This document shows positions 12,261 through 24,911 of a stretch of DNA of 64,000 bases, piece by piece. The DNA lies in NCBI GenBank assembly GCA_029465975.1, contig CM055744.1, positions 10,325,596 to 10,389,595 on the forward strand, written 5' to 3'. Under the pieces are notes generated by a model. It saw only the letters and a program-made list of their open reading frames with translations, did not search any database and had not been told where the DNA came from. Source of the DNA: Dallia pectoralis. Lineage: Eukaryota; Chordata; Actinopteri; Esociformes; Umbridae. The first letter of the stretch is position 1. Each line of letters opens with the position of its first letter. A program made the translations under genes and the position numbers.

Positions 12261-13279
12261 GTTTTTAATTCCTAATTAACGGCTAGATAGTTAAAGCTGG
12301 CCATTGGTGATAATTAAGTAAATTAAGATTACATATTTTTGTTTCCTTTTATTTATTGATTATAACTCAGATAATGTTGGTGCTATCATGTTTCAAGATG
12401 TATTTATATATAATGAAGTTAGTTGTTTTTAGAAACTGCTATTGACTTAACCTTTCTATTTTGGAGAAACTATTTTAATGAATATGCCAAGTTAATAGTT
12501 GATGAAGGCTTTGAGTGTATATATTGTGCTTGTCTGATTCTTGAGTTCTATTGTAAGGTGTGTTATTTTTCTACCACTATCTGTTCTGTTGATAAACCTT
12601 TTTTGGGTAACTCACTCTCATGAAAATGAAAAAACAATAATATCATGTTTCATAAGTAAAAGTAAGATGGCGATCAGGTAAATATGTTCATGTGCAACCT
12701 TTATCACGTCATTGCTTTAAGGATATTTTGAATCATATTTTTTAGTGTAATTTAAAATAAGTTCGGACAGAAACGATATAGGATTTTAGTTTGAGCCAGG
12801 AAAAGAATCCTGCCGTAAAAATAAATGTGAATTATGGGGAATATAACCAATGGCCAACAACTTGCAAAAAGCCAAATGTATGGGGAAAAACTAGTCTTTC
12901 ATGTTAGAATGAATTCATTCAACAAACTCCAGACGCCTTCATAAACATAAAATACATTGCAATTATCCAGTAACATGGTGATTCAATTAAGGTCCTTCAT
13001 CTGCACAGTAATGAAGTAATGTAAAGCAGTAATTCAGCATGAACACGGTACATGCATTTTATTCAGTAACATGTTTTGAGTCATAATGTGGATTGTTGCT
13101 TTAGTAAAAAAAACTATGCAATTGACTTCACTTGTTGGTTTTATTTTAAGTGACATATAACCTAGTATGTCTACAAATGGTTTCACTGTGTATTGTGTAT
13201 TGTATAGGTAACTAATCCTAAAATGCTTACAGTCAAATGCTACATCAAATACAATAAATATGTTTTTTTTACCCTGACC

Positions 13280-13682
13280 ATCAATCGTCCAACCTTTCCA
13301 TCTTCTCCTTCACCCATCTCCTCCATCCATCTCTTCCACCCCCTCTCCACCGCTCTCCTTCAACCCTTTCTTCCATCTCTCTCTTCTTCACCGCTCCATC
13401 ATGCCTCTCTTCTCCATCCATCTCCTTCATCTCTCTTTCTCCCTCTCCTTCACCTCTCTTCCATCTCTCTTCTCAACCACTCTCCTCCATCCCTTTCCTA
13501 CATCTATTACTGTAATCCCCCTCTACCTTAGTCCTTCTCTTGACCAAATTTTACTGTAATCCCCCTCTACCTCAGTCCTTCTCTTAACCAAATCTTACTG
13601 TAATCCCCCTCTACCTCAGTCCTTCTCTTAACCAAATCTTACTGTAACCCCCCTCTACCTCAGTCCTTCTCTTGACCAATAC
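13280..13682. repeat. Pyrimidine-rich tract followed by about 50-bp repeats
   Basis: 13280-13520 is dominated by CTCCATC/TTCATCTCT runs. From about 13512 four copies of a unit with 'cccctctacctcagtccttctcttgacc' follow. The open frame of 102 codons here is low-complexity. Confidence 0.8.
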
Positions 13683-14113
13683 ACACTCATTATATTTGTC
13701 ACAAACAAAGCGGTCGACCGAGATGAACTCGATGACAATGACCCCTTTGACAGCAGCACTGTAGTTACCCTGGAGACAATCAGTCCTCTTTCCAGCCTCA
13801 CAGAGTTAATTAGACATAGCAATGGTCCACTTTAATTGAGGCAAGGTAGAGATGAAGGGAAGATAGAATGAAGGAAGTAATTGCATTGTTTATTGAGGGA
13901 GGTACACGCACCGAAAATGCTCCAATTTAAGGTATGAGATGAAGAGAAACACAGAGATGTGAATTGGAGAGAGAGCGCTTATTCAGTGGACCTCCAAGGT
14001 CGGCGCCCTTTAGCTTTCATTTGAGGTTTCAAAGGTAGACGCAGTGAAATCATGTTAGGTTAATAGCATAGTGGGTAAATTTTCTTAACAACTATGTTTA
14101 ACCACTATATACA

Positions 14114-15196
14114 ATGGTTTTGGTCCCACAGTTAACTCACTGTAACAGCGAACCCATGCACAGAAACTGTGTGATTGTGAGAGAGAAAATCGCCATAGTT
14201 GTGATCATCCTGTGCCAACTTTCCCTGAGACTAGCTTTCAGTAGAAAAGAGTAAGTATTACGTTTAAAACCCTGTTATATGAAGTGTTATTTAGTACAAA
14301 ACAAATAAAGTTTTCAATTTGACAGTGATTTTGAATAGACGTTGTTATTCATTTGATTAGTAATTCATTTACACATTCATTATTTCAGGGTAACTACAAT
14401 GCGAATGGAACTCTTTAATTTGAACATACTGAAGCTTTAAAGATAGGTGATGTGATTCCAATTATTGTCAATTTGCTGGTCGTGATCAAGACACAACACA
14501 TATACAGATATATTGACAATCTCACAAGGGTTTTATTGCTGATTTAAGATGAAAACATGATAACAGTCCCAGTCTCTTTGCTGTGTCTTTATTGGCCCCT
14601 TTATCAAAACCTACTGTACTATTTTCCTTCAGCTGCGGACATGTGTTTGTATTATATTAAACATGTGCCTTTAATGACAAAACGCTACATGTGAAATGAC
14701 ATATTCTGCCTTTTATACATCTATACTCAAACGGACCCACCTGCCTGCAAGCATGGATTTCGGAGGTTTACTGGGAAGAAATCTGATAGTGATAATTAAG
14801 AGATGTTAGACAATGCTCAGCAGGTGTTGAGAGAAGGACTGAAGAGCAATAATGTCGTCAATTACGACACACTAAATACCTTTAAGAATAAGAAAAGGTT
14901 TGGGGGATGTAAGGAAGCACAGAGGAAATGTTTATGGGATTCCCCTTTTAAACGGGCATCTTCAAACTATGTTCCCACTCACACAGAATGAAACAGACAC
15001 TATTTTACACCAAGCCCAGATCAGTTAGGAAATAGATTTGCACTGTGTGGGATGAGGTGAAACTTTTTTATATATATTATATGTTTGCATGCTTTTCAAT
15101 TATTTATTCGACAGGGAAGATGGAGAACAGAGTTTTTGGTGTAAGAACAGCAGGAGGCATTTGAAGACCATGCCGGACCACCCCGGTAACCGGTGA
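14114..15196 (+). CDS. Candidate two-exon small secreted peptide (unknown)
   Basis: I do not recognise this gene. Exon A runs from ATG 14156 (or in-frame ATG 14114) to 14250 and ends at a strong donor, GA|GTAAGTATT. It encodes a basic start and a hydrophobic core (IAIVVIILCQLSLRLAFS) like a signal peptide. Exon B, 15115-15196, follows a pyrimidine-rich acceptor (TTATTTATTCGACAG). The join restores codon GAG and gives EDGEQSFWCKNSRRHLKTMP with a stop TGA at 15194-15196. The product would be 58 or 72 residues, with a possible dibasic RR site. In favour are the strong splice sites, matching phase and signal-like first exon. Against are the tiny size, the lack of a recognised family and the risk of chance. 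An alternative acceptor exists at about 14390. Confidence 0.25.
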
Positions 15197-16509
15197 AACA
15201 CTGCCAGTACCACAGGGACGCTGCTCCCCACTCCCTCGTTGACTCGTCTCGTCCCTTTACACGTCCTTCGCCTCATGGTTCCAATTTAACTCTTCTAATG
15301 AGCTGTAGTCATAGTCCATTTACATAAAACATCTCCAGAGCCCGTCTGTCATCAGGAAGTGACATGTTTATGGTGGTCAGAGGTGGGCGCAGCTCACACT
15401 GGCCGGCTCCGCGTGGTCCAGTCCACAACAAACCCGTAGTGGGGTTGAGAGTACACGAGGTGGGTGGGTTTTGGGTGTTCGCTGGTCAGAGGAGCGTTCA
15501 TGACTTTTAAGTCACTGATTCCTATTTCAACGGGGGCAGTGGTAAATGGTAACATACATTGGTACTCTTTTAAGTTTAAAAGCATGTAAGCTTTAAACAG
15601 ACATGTACACGCTTGTGTCAAAGGTACATTCAATTTAATAATGTTTCATTTGGGATTTACAAAGCTACAGGTGTTGACTAGGGTGATATAGCATTTTTAT
15701 CCACTGCCTCAAGTTCACATATACCACTTCACCAACTGAAATAATAAATAATGACAGCACACGTAAGAATAAAGGTACTGAGTTCGGGTTACGTTACTGG
15801 AATTCCCTAACATCAACCATCTTAAACACTTCATAAAATCAATACAATCAATAAAAGCCGTCCTTGTGATTTCCTCTAAATTACAATGGTAGATTGTCCA
15901 AGAAAATGTAAATGAGTTTAATCTTTTCCTACTTCTACCATCGCGTGGCTGATTAGCTCCTGGAACAATGTAGTCGACTGACAAAAGCTGAGAGTTTGTG
16001 GAGCAGAGCAGAGCTTCCTTCATCCCCCAGGTGTAGGAGGGCCAGGGGGTATTAAATCCAGGACAAAGGCACAGGTGTCTACAGGTGTGACCGGTGTCTA
16101 TCAACCGGGCTGAAGACTGGGAGGTGGGGTGGGTATAGGGGGGTTGGAGAATGTGGGGTTTACGCCCAGGGGCTTAGCAACCAGGAAATAGTAAAAAAAA
16201 AGTCAGAAGGGGGGTGGACTGACCTCAAAACCACAACAAGACTACACGGTCACAGAGGTCAGGAGAACAGAGAGAATAGACTGGGGAAAAAGACAGGGAA
16301 GAGAGGAAACCCTTGGTTTAGAAGGGAAAGACCGGTTCAGTTTATATTATTAGGTTTGTTTTTTCAGTGACATAATATCCTATACAGTATATGGTCTGTT
16401 TATTTATGGAATGAATTACATTTGTTCTATTTAAAAGTATGTCCGGGCCAACACTCAATTACCCCCGTAAAAAGTATTCAAAGCAAGCTTGAATACCCTT
16501 TAAACATAG

Positions 16510-16812
16510 CTTACTACATGCAAACTGTCTAAATCAGGTTGGTTTGTATGAGTCTACTAGCCTGTATCCTTACTATGTTAAACTGTCTAAATCAGGTTGG
16601 TTTGTATGAGTCTACTAGCCTGTATCCTTACTATGTTAAACTGTCTAAATCAGGTTGGTTTGTAATTGTATGAGTCTACTAGCCTGTATCCGTACTATGT
16701 TAAACTGTCTAAATCAGGTTGGTTTATATGAGACTACTAGTCTGTATCCTTACTATGTCAAACTGTCTAAATCAGGATGGTTTGTATGAGACTACTAGCT
16801 CGTATCCTTACC
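16510..16812. repeat. About 58-bp tandem repeat, 5 copies
   Basis: Each unit contains AAACTGTCTAAATCAGGTTG and 'gagtctactagcctgtatcc'. The third has an 8-bp insertion, and later copies are more diverged. Confidence 0.9.
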
Positions 16813-18133
16813 ACTTAAGACTGTCATTAGACTAAGACCACGGCCCTATAGCAGAGTTAAACAGGCTCGTGCTAAAGAGATGAAGCAAACGCACCACTAA
16901 ATGAGGCCATTTTGTTTATAGAAACTGTGGGCAGGTTGTGGGCGACTCCAAGACCCTTAAAAAAGATAATGTGCTTCCCGTTTAATGTCGTCCGGATGAC
17001 AAATTGCTTCCAAGGGGAAAACGCCTGTGACACTTAAAAAGACATACATCCACAACTTAATTATTTAGCATTTATAATTCTGTTAGGCACTGAGCTAATA
17101 TAAAACTGGGGCCAACAGCCTAGACATTTGAATAGTTATTTTCCCATTATAGTCATCCCTTTAAAATGATCTTGCCAACTGGCCAAGGTTTTAAAGCTCA
17201 GCCAATGCACACAGTTTTTTTTTACTTTTATGTTCATTTTCATAACAGTAGACAACGGCGTGTATTTGGACATATTTATTTAGATACAATTCCTTCTCTA
17301 AAATCTTCATACATATGTTACCACAGTCGCACACCGGATGTCAATGACAACTACAGTGAGTAGATGAGGATACGTGTATTTAAATTGCACACGTTCCGAT
17401 CAGGGTTACATCAGGCAAATATAAAGAACACTCATAAACTTTCCTTTCGAAATGCTTACTATATACAGTATTAAATGGTGTTCTGACTGACATAAAGCCC
17501 AAACCATCATTTTTTTTCAACACAAGCCACTAAGTACTTCCTTGGAACATTTAAAAGGAAAGGATTTGAGAAGATGGAGAACGAAGAGAGGAAACCCAAC
17601 AAGAAGACCTTGCTTTTAAAAGTGACAAAATGTCAAAGACTCAAACACAGAAAAACTTTATGTATTATAATATAACAAAAAAAAGACAACGCAAAAGAAA
17701 TATGAATATATTCAAAAGACAATGAGATGATGAGAGACAGAGAGACGCCAGAGACGACAAAAGGACTGGCGGGCGGGCGGGGGGTTTAAAGAAAGAGAGG
17801 TGGAGAGGTAGAGAAAGATGGAGGGGGAAAGAGAATAAGAGGAGAAATTAGTGATTTGAGTTGGAACCAGGAGCTGGGGTTGGCAGGGCTTTGGTGAAGG
17901 CGTGTGGTGGTTCAGAAGTCCTCCAGCGAGAGGCGCCGGTGTGTCCGGCTGGGGCTCTGACCATAAGCAGTCTCACCCCCCAAAAGCCACGGCCACAAGC
18001 ACCCCCCACCCCCACCCAACCACCTCTCCACACCCCCACTGGCAGCCAGGCGATGCTGGAGCTGCAGTCACTGCATGTTTATTTAATATCCTCAAGAAAT
18101 TGAAATATCTTTGTGGGTTAACGCACACAAATG

Positions 18134-18135
<2 letters not shown>

Positions 18136-18164
<29 letters not shown>

Positions 18165-18180
18165 TGGCACACACACACTC
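18136..18180. repeat. (CA)n microsatellite
   Basis: CA run with a short interruption (AGACTGG). Confidence 0.9.
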
Positions 18181-18454
18181 GCCACATATAAATAAAATAA
18201 AAAATAATCATAATATTCTCTTGATTTACTGCCAAGAACAGAGAGAAGAGCTCTTTTTTTCACAGAAAGTTTCAACAGCAGCGTAGTAGGAGGGATAAAA
18301 GCCTGACTCTGCATATATCGGATTCATTCAGTGGAAAGGAGCTGTTGACGTAACTTGAGGATTCAAAGATCCATTCAGCAAAATAGCTCACACATGACGT
18401 TTCCATGACTTCACTATCAAGAAGTGTTTCAATGTTAAAATGCCAGTTAAACAA

Positions 18455-18542
18455 TGGTTAGACAATTCTGGTTAAACAATGGTTAGACAGTGCTGGTTAA
18501 TCAATGGTTGGCTAATGCTGGTTAACCAAGTTAAACAAGCCT
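18455..18542. repeat. About 28-bp imperfect repeat, 3 copies
   Basis: Repeats of 'ctggttaaacaatggttagac' with substitutions. Confidence 0.7.
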
Positions 18543-21500
18543 GCAAAATGTCAAGTGCAATGAGACGTTCATTAACATCTTGGATCAAGACAAATGAGTC
18601 TGGGGTTACCTTTATGTAATAGTTCACATAACTCATGGTTTATGCTTTGTGTCTATGGATAATCTTTATTTTAAGAAATAACAGACATGGAATAAATGAA
18701 CTGAACCTTCTTACTTCGATTTTCAGCATTTTTATTTCTTTGGTACCCTTTCCAAATAACTTAAAGCATGTAACATTCCCATAGTGCAACTGTTTTACAT
18801 TAAATAAAAAATAAGAAATGGAAAATGATAATTAATGACAAATCTATGAATTTACCTAATAACATATAGAGAGGAAGTAGGTGGTCAGGACAACCCATTT
18901 AACGTATCGTCCTAAAGACAACACCCTGTGGAAGGCAACATCCACTAAGTGCACTGGGATTTCCTCTTTATACCAGTGGGGAGAGTGCCCCCTGATGGTC
19001 CTCTGAGGCAATTTCCAACACACCTGTTCCCCAGGAACTGACTCAAGACTAACCATGCTTGGGTTCAGAGGTGAGCCAGCACATGCAGTATTCTCTGCAT
19101 TTGAGCCTACAATGGACTCTACGATAAGATCTACATTATATATATATATGAATATGAGAGTGGTTTCATAGATGACTCATAGATGTTAACCAGAAAAAGG
19201 GGAAACAATGTTGTTTGAATTAGAGATTAGTCATTTTACAACATCTCACCATGTCAGACAAATAGGTATGCAAATCCAAACACTTACAGTTACATGCATA
19301 TATTGTTCCGCTCACTGAAACACAACACACTGACCTTATTAATGTAGAAGTACATCATATGTTATTTAAAAAAACATACTAATTAGGACAATTTCCAAAT
19401 CACTGTAATTGACTGTCATGCATAATATGCAATTTGCATTGACATATTAATTTTTAGAAAATAAAAAATGGTTGTATAATATTTTCACATGGCAGAAGAA
19501 TTCAAAATATTTTTTATTTAACAGAGGCATCTAAGATGACAAACTAAATGTCGTTACTTTACAGGACCTACTGTGAGTGAATAAAAAAACACAATGTTTA
19601 AATGATTTATTTTTCCTTCACCTTTGATTCCCTTTGGTCAACAACACAAAAGTGCCTCGTAAACGGGTATTCTTGAGTACATAAACGAAACAAGTGAGCG
19701 AATGCATGACTTATCCTGTGTGTGTTTGGCTATAATGACTTGTGATCACTGCAGAGCGATTCCTACAGATAGAAATCCTTTAAACAGCCTTGGGTTTGGA
19801 CTCCATGCTCTCCCCTCTCTGTCTCCGCTCTCCTCACAAGCCACCAACCACTGCTGTCGCCAAAAATAACACTGGAGCGTCACTCCAGCCCGCACCTCAC
19901 CACAGAGAGAGAGGGGGATGAAAACATACAAGAAGAAACACATCAGATTGGAAAAGGGGGGAAAAAAGAACCTTACGGCTACTAGTTAAAACATATCTTG
20001 AATGTGCTGATGATTTTGGCCCAGACGGTACCCGCACATTCTAATGTATTGGTTGGGGCCCAAGTAGAGAGACGTTGAGGCTGCGTATGTTTTCGTGTGT
20101 GTGTGAGGGAGAGAGTGAGGAAGAGAATGACTGTACTGTTCAATTTGAAATGATAATTGCCCAGACAATCTGTATCCCTTCCAGGTCACAGCCAAACACA
20201 TTCATTATTGCATTGAATGTCAATACATTAATAATACAACTAGAGCAAATAGGTGAGTTGGGATTGATATAAAACATTTAGGGATATTAGAGATGTCATT
20301 GTTTACATTTGTTCTCCACAAACAGTCAACTCAGTGTTATAAGCTTTCTCATCTATCTCTAGGAAACCAGCCTGTGGTCGATAATTGTGAACAAACTAGG
20401 AGGATATGACTGAATGACATCGGTGTTTACCAACTCAATTTATATAGCTACTTTATTTAATCATGTTTGAAAGGACATTTATAATGTTTGAGGTTAATTC
20501 ATCAGTTCCACGTACTGTGCTTTTTTAAAATCTTTATTAAACCCAAAAACGTTCTGCGCCTACAACCAAAAAGATTAATTTTGTCATACCAAACCAGTCA
20601 ATAGCTGATTGGTCCTTGAATTTCACCAGAGATTGATGATTGGCTAGCTCACCATGCTCAGGAGTATGACATCCTACACTTCAGCTTTTAATAAAGGTTT
20701 TGTAGAGGTACAAATTTTAGGTGTTTTACATTTGTGGTTATTTCTCAAATACATGCTTCGGAAATTTCAAGATGAGTAATAATTATGATTTTGGTAATAG
20801 TTAACCAAATAAAAGGGATATTTTGACTGGGTACCAGTCCACAAACAGCATAAACCCTACAGACGACACCATTTTTCCATTCAAGTCTTTTTCTGACATA
20901 TCAACCTCATCTCTGTCTCTGATAGAAAAAAAACATTGTCGGCTGTGGTCAACAGCAACGCTAGCAAATAGTTGATGAATACAGTAATACATGACAACGG
21001 ATGAGGAAAGGTTCAGAAACCTCAGAAGGAATCCTGTCAGACGGAGTATGAACGAATAGATGGGCTAACATCCTCAGTTATTCAGCCAGTGAACACAGAA
21101 GGCCATGTGGCAGCACAACGTGCTCCGGTGATAAAACATTGTATGGTTGAGGGGGTGATCCAGAAGGGCAACGGGCCTGGAATGTGGAGAAAACCAGAGG
21201 AAACAGAAAGGAGGGAAGGAATATGCATTTGACCTTGTATGTTCCAGGAGCCAGACGAATGGACAGTTTTTTGCGTGAATAATTACTCTGTTGACTGGAA
21301 ACAAGATCATATACAAATGTACGTGTGCTGGCTGTTTTAGTATTGTAGTGAGGATCAATTGTAAAACCAGAAGCATCGTATGACGTGAGGGCAATCGACC
21401 ACTACTCACTTTAAAAATACACATTATCAAACCTGGGGTTTTATTTACTGTGAGGATTAGAATTAGAAGTTGGTTTATTATTCAGATTACATTTTGTCAT

Positions 21501-23116
21501 TAAAGTTCTGGTTTAAGAGTCAGGATAAGGTTACATTTAATATTGTGGTTTATCGAAAATTGTTTTTCTATAGTACATAATTAACAAAGCGGTTCTGACT
21601 GTGATATTGATAACCAACATGTTTTGTGTAGTCTTAGGAAATCTGTGATTTTCCCGTTTCCATGAGCCTCTCTCATTCCTCTAACCCTAACCCTAACCCT
21701 TATGTGGTTTAATGCACACTCCGCTTTTCCATCTGCAATGCTTGCTCTTTTGGGAGTTTTCTGGTATATCTGTAAAGGTCCCTTATATTGTGTAGAAATG
21801 GCTTCATAAAATGAACGTCCTGGCTCAAATCAAGGCTTCTGCTGTGGTACTGCAACTTTGCCGCATACCGTTATATGGGTTCATGCTATACACTTCTGCC
21901 GAAATATGCAGTCAGATCCAAGCAGCAGCAGCCATAGCTTGTTAACCCAAAATACTCCATAACTACTTCCCCTTTTTACTGAGTGGAACCCTAGAACCCA
22001 GGAGGCCCATTGCCATGTCATTACCAGCACCATAGCTAAGGTCCAGATGCAGTTCCTGTGACCATCCAGTAGGGATAACAGGGACATATCATATAACATG
22101 GGAAACTGTCTCCCTGTTAATGTTGTACTGTGATCTACGCCCCAAAACTCAGACACATGGTTAGAAGGACTTTACCAAGTGCAACCAAGATCAGATCAGG
22201 AAGAAATCCACCCTGACGTTCACCGACCGTGTCGGGCTTATTATCCCGATAGTAATCGGCTAGTAAGTTATGAATTATGAATCGATAGTAAGTTAGATGG
22301 GCCAAATAAACCTAAAATGTACTAATTTACTGGGATCTATTTGAGAGCCAGACAGACTGTCTGTGATCCCGAAGTTGTGTATGTTCCATCATAGAGCCTT
22401 TGAAAAGACATCCAACCCGGTTGCGGTCCTTTCCATTTTGAAGTGGTACATGTTCTTCTTCAAATACTTCTTGAGTTTGCAAACAAGCTTAAAATGGGGC
22501 CGTTCTAATGGGGTTTGGCCCTCCAGGACTGGGTTGGGGCAATCCTACTTGACTGACTGCTGCAAATTGAAGCAGACCAGAAGATGTTGCCATCTAGTGG
22601 TTATATATATAATAGAATAGCAAGAATTGTGTATGGAAGTTTCCTGGTTTCCCAGGTGGTTGAACAACTTAAGAGGGGCGGGAGTGTGGGTGTATGTGCA
22701 TCTGTTTGTATAAGAGAAGACGTGTTGATGAGAGGGAGAGAGGAAGTGTGCACGCTTTTGTGCCCATAAATAAGGGTGTGCACATTTCTGTCACTACTCC
22801 ATCCTTATTTTCAGGGGGGAAATCTTGATTTGGTGATGGTAGTAAATTGTCATCTTCCCTATTTGATCATTAGTTTTGGACAGGTTGCACCTCCCCTGGA
22901 GCCTGGCAGACAGTGAACCGAGTGATATTAGGACAAGCGACAAAGGGAAGGATTTCCATTTTTTCAGCATCTTGTGGGAGTATATTCTCTACCTTCTCTA
23001 TGGGTGCAACCCCCATCTACCTTACTGAACTACATGACAGGACAAAATAATTGTCTGGTTTTGAATTTTAAAACACAGCATGTAAAAAGGCCAAAAAATT
23101 TGTAATTTTGAGAATA

Positions 23117-23922
23117 TGTCACGATTCATGCTGCTGCAGAAAGCCCAATGCAGGAGCCAAATATGACGTTAGTTTGGGATTAATGTATAAATTAAAACAA
23201 ACTAAATGAAATTGGGTATTTAGCGACTTACTAATGTAACAAACGCATACATGGAATACAGACACTCACCTACATAAAAACGCCACTTGAAATAAGGCCA
23301 AGCAGTGTGAAAAACAAACTCGCGAACTAAATAGATCTCCTGATTACCCTAACGAAAACTGGTGTGCATCATAACAACAATGAAATAACGGTGGTAAATA
23401 ACGGTGGCCTTACTAAAACCAACCAGGAGTGAGGACCTAGTATAGGCCCCATTCATGACCTGGTAGTCTGGGCTGGAGGTAGTGGTATGGTGGTGTTTGT
23501 CTCCCTCTGGTGGGCCTCGGTGCTAGGTCATGTCATCCAGTGGTCATTTAGCGGGATGCACACGGCTAGTTAGGGGACGACTGGTGGCTGCCCTCTATGC
23601 TGGAGGTAGGGGAGGACTGGCCTCTACCTCCAGATCCAGAGTCAGTCCCCCCAGAGCCGGCCGTTCCTGTGCCGGCCGTTCTTGTGCCGGCCACCCCTAT
23701 GCCGGCAATCCCAGGGCCGGTCGGTCCTGGTCCGGCTACACCAAAGCCGCCCCCTGCCGGCAAACCCAAGCCGGCTAAGGGCGGGTCAAAATCTCTGGGA
23801 CATCCCCTAAACTTCACCATGCCTGGCCTGTCTAGCAGCTATTTTCTTAGGGGGGTACCACAAACTGAATAACTGTTTTGGGAATGGCTCATTTCCCTGG
23901 ACTACACCTATGATTCGTGACA
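23117..23922. mobile_element. LTR-retroelement-derived fragment with TGTCACGA ... TCGTGACA ends
   Basis: The left end TGTCACGATTCAT and the right end ATGATTCGTGACA are near-perfect inverted copies, typical of fish Gypsy LTR termini. Flanking bases (GAATA and GAAAC) are not a clean target duplication. The interior 23640-23860 encodes, in one frame, a Pro/Ala-rich stretch (VPAVLVPATPMPAIPG) built on CCGGC repeats. It ends NFTMPGLSS. A related copy lies at 28880-29110. The orientation and the full element are uncertain. Confidence 0.5.
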
Positions 23923-24588
23923 GAAACCCTTTTATATAAGCAGTTGTCACAGACCATAGGTGAGTGCAGGGAAATGAGACATTCACAGAGCTGTGCATAT
24001 TCAGATTCCCAGCACAAAAACTGCAAGGGCAACAACAAGTAAATGTCCTAGAAAACATCCCTAAGAGATTACAAAGGAGATTATATGTTTGTGGCACATC
24101 AAATGTTTTGCATTGTCGCGTAACCAAGGTGTTGGGCAGAGGAAAGCCAGGCTTAGAGCGTGTATCTTCCATTACAAAAACAGGTAATTTTAAACAGCTG
24201 TTTTGGGTTTAGCTAAGCACCGAGCATAGGTTAGTTAATCAGAGGGCTATATAAGGTCCCTGGTAAGGTTCAAACATGTTTTTAAGATAATATTAGTTGT
24301 CATTCTAGGTGAGTGGTGTGCTTTTTGTATTTAGTGGAAGCTGTGTTGCATATGTTTTTTTGTATAAGTCGCAAAATTCACAAAATGCCTTTTTAACATT
24401 TTTTTAAATCAATTCTATATTACACTGATATTTTGTACTGCCATGTATTTACAACTTCACATAATTCACCATTTGGGGCAGTATAAAAAAGTACATTATG
24501 ACATCACCATCACAGTTGGTAAACCGATGAAAATGTCGATCTTATTTCATGTGAGTAAAGACACTGATGTCACAATGATGCCAAAACA

Positions 24589-24640
24589 TATAAAAAGGCA
24601 CCCAACATTCTGATTAAACATTACGTTACTTTACTTTGCA
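24589..24640 (+). promoter_or_regulatory. TATA box and CRE-like sites of the unknown locus
   Basis: TATAAAAA at 24589-24596 sits about 320 bp before the first in-frame ATG (24912). A TGATGTCA half-palindrome at about 24564 and a TGACATCA at about 24499 resemble CREB/AP-1-type sites. Confidence 0.4.
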
Positions 24641-24669
24641 TGAAACAGTTCGGAAGATTATATTACGCA

Positions 24670-24898
24670 GATTTGTTAGTTAGTTATTACAGTTATTATT
24701 TATTTATTACAGTTAGTTAGTTATTACAGTTAGTTAGTTAGTTATTACAGTTATTATTTATTTATTACAGTTATTTAGTTATTACAGTTAGTTAGTTATT
24801 ACAGTTAGTTAGTTATTACAGTTATTTTTTATTTATTACAGTTAGTTAGTTATTACAGTTAGTTAGTTATTACAGTTAGTTAGTTATTACAGTTATTA
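24670..24898 (+). repeat. ATTACAGTTAGTTAGTT tandem repeat in the presumed 5'UTR
   Basis: About 12-14 irregular copies of ATTACAGTTAGTTAGTT with an ATTATTTATTT variant. It ends directly before the first exon of the unknown locus, so it would be transcribed as leader if the TATA box at 24589 is used. Confidence 0.85.
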
Positions 24899-24911
24899 TT
24901 TGCTTGGAAAG

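Larger units (their letters stand above)
15200..23110. other. Intergenic region, no gene recognised
   Basis: Nearly 8 kb between sp7 and the unknown locus. Open frames such as 15715-16104 (minus, 129 codons) and 21074-21430 (minus, 118 codons) show no domain, codon bias or splice context I can support. Repeats inside it are listed separately. Confidence 0.5.

Noticed and set aside
15715..16104. 129-codon minus-strand open frame
   Set aside because: No domain, no similarity and no splice or promoter context.
21683..21702. Telomere-like CTAACCCTAACCCTAACCCT
   Set aside because: Only three units; too short for an interstitial telomere claim.
23964..24212. Possible upstream exon of the unknown locus
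   Set aside because: The frame is short, lacks a convincing donor or acceptor, and lies before the TATA box that better fits the locus.
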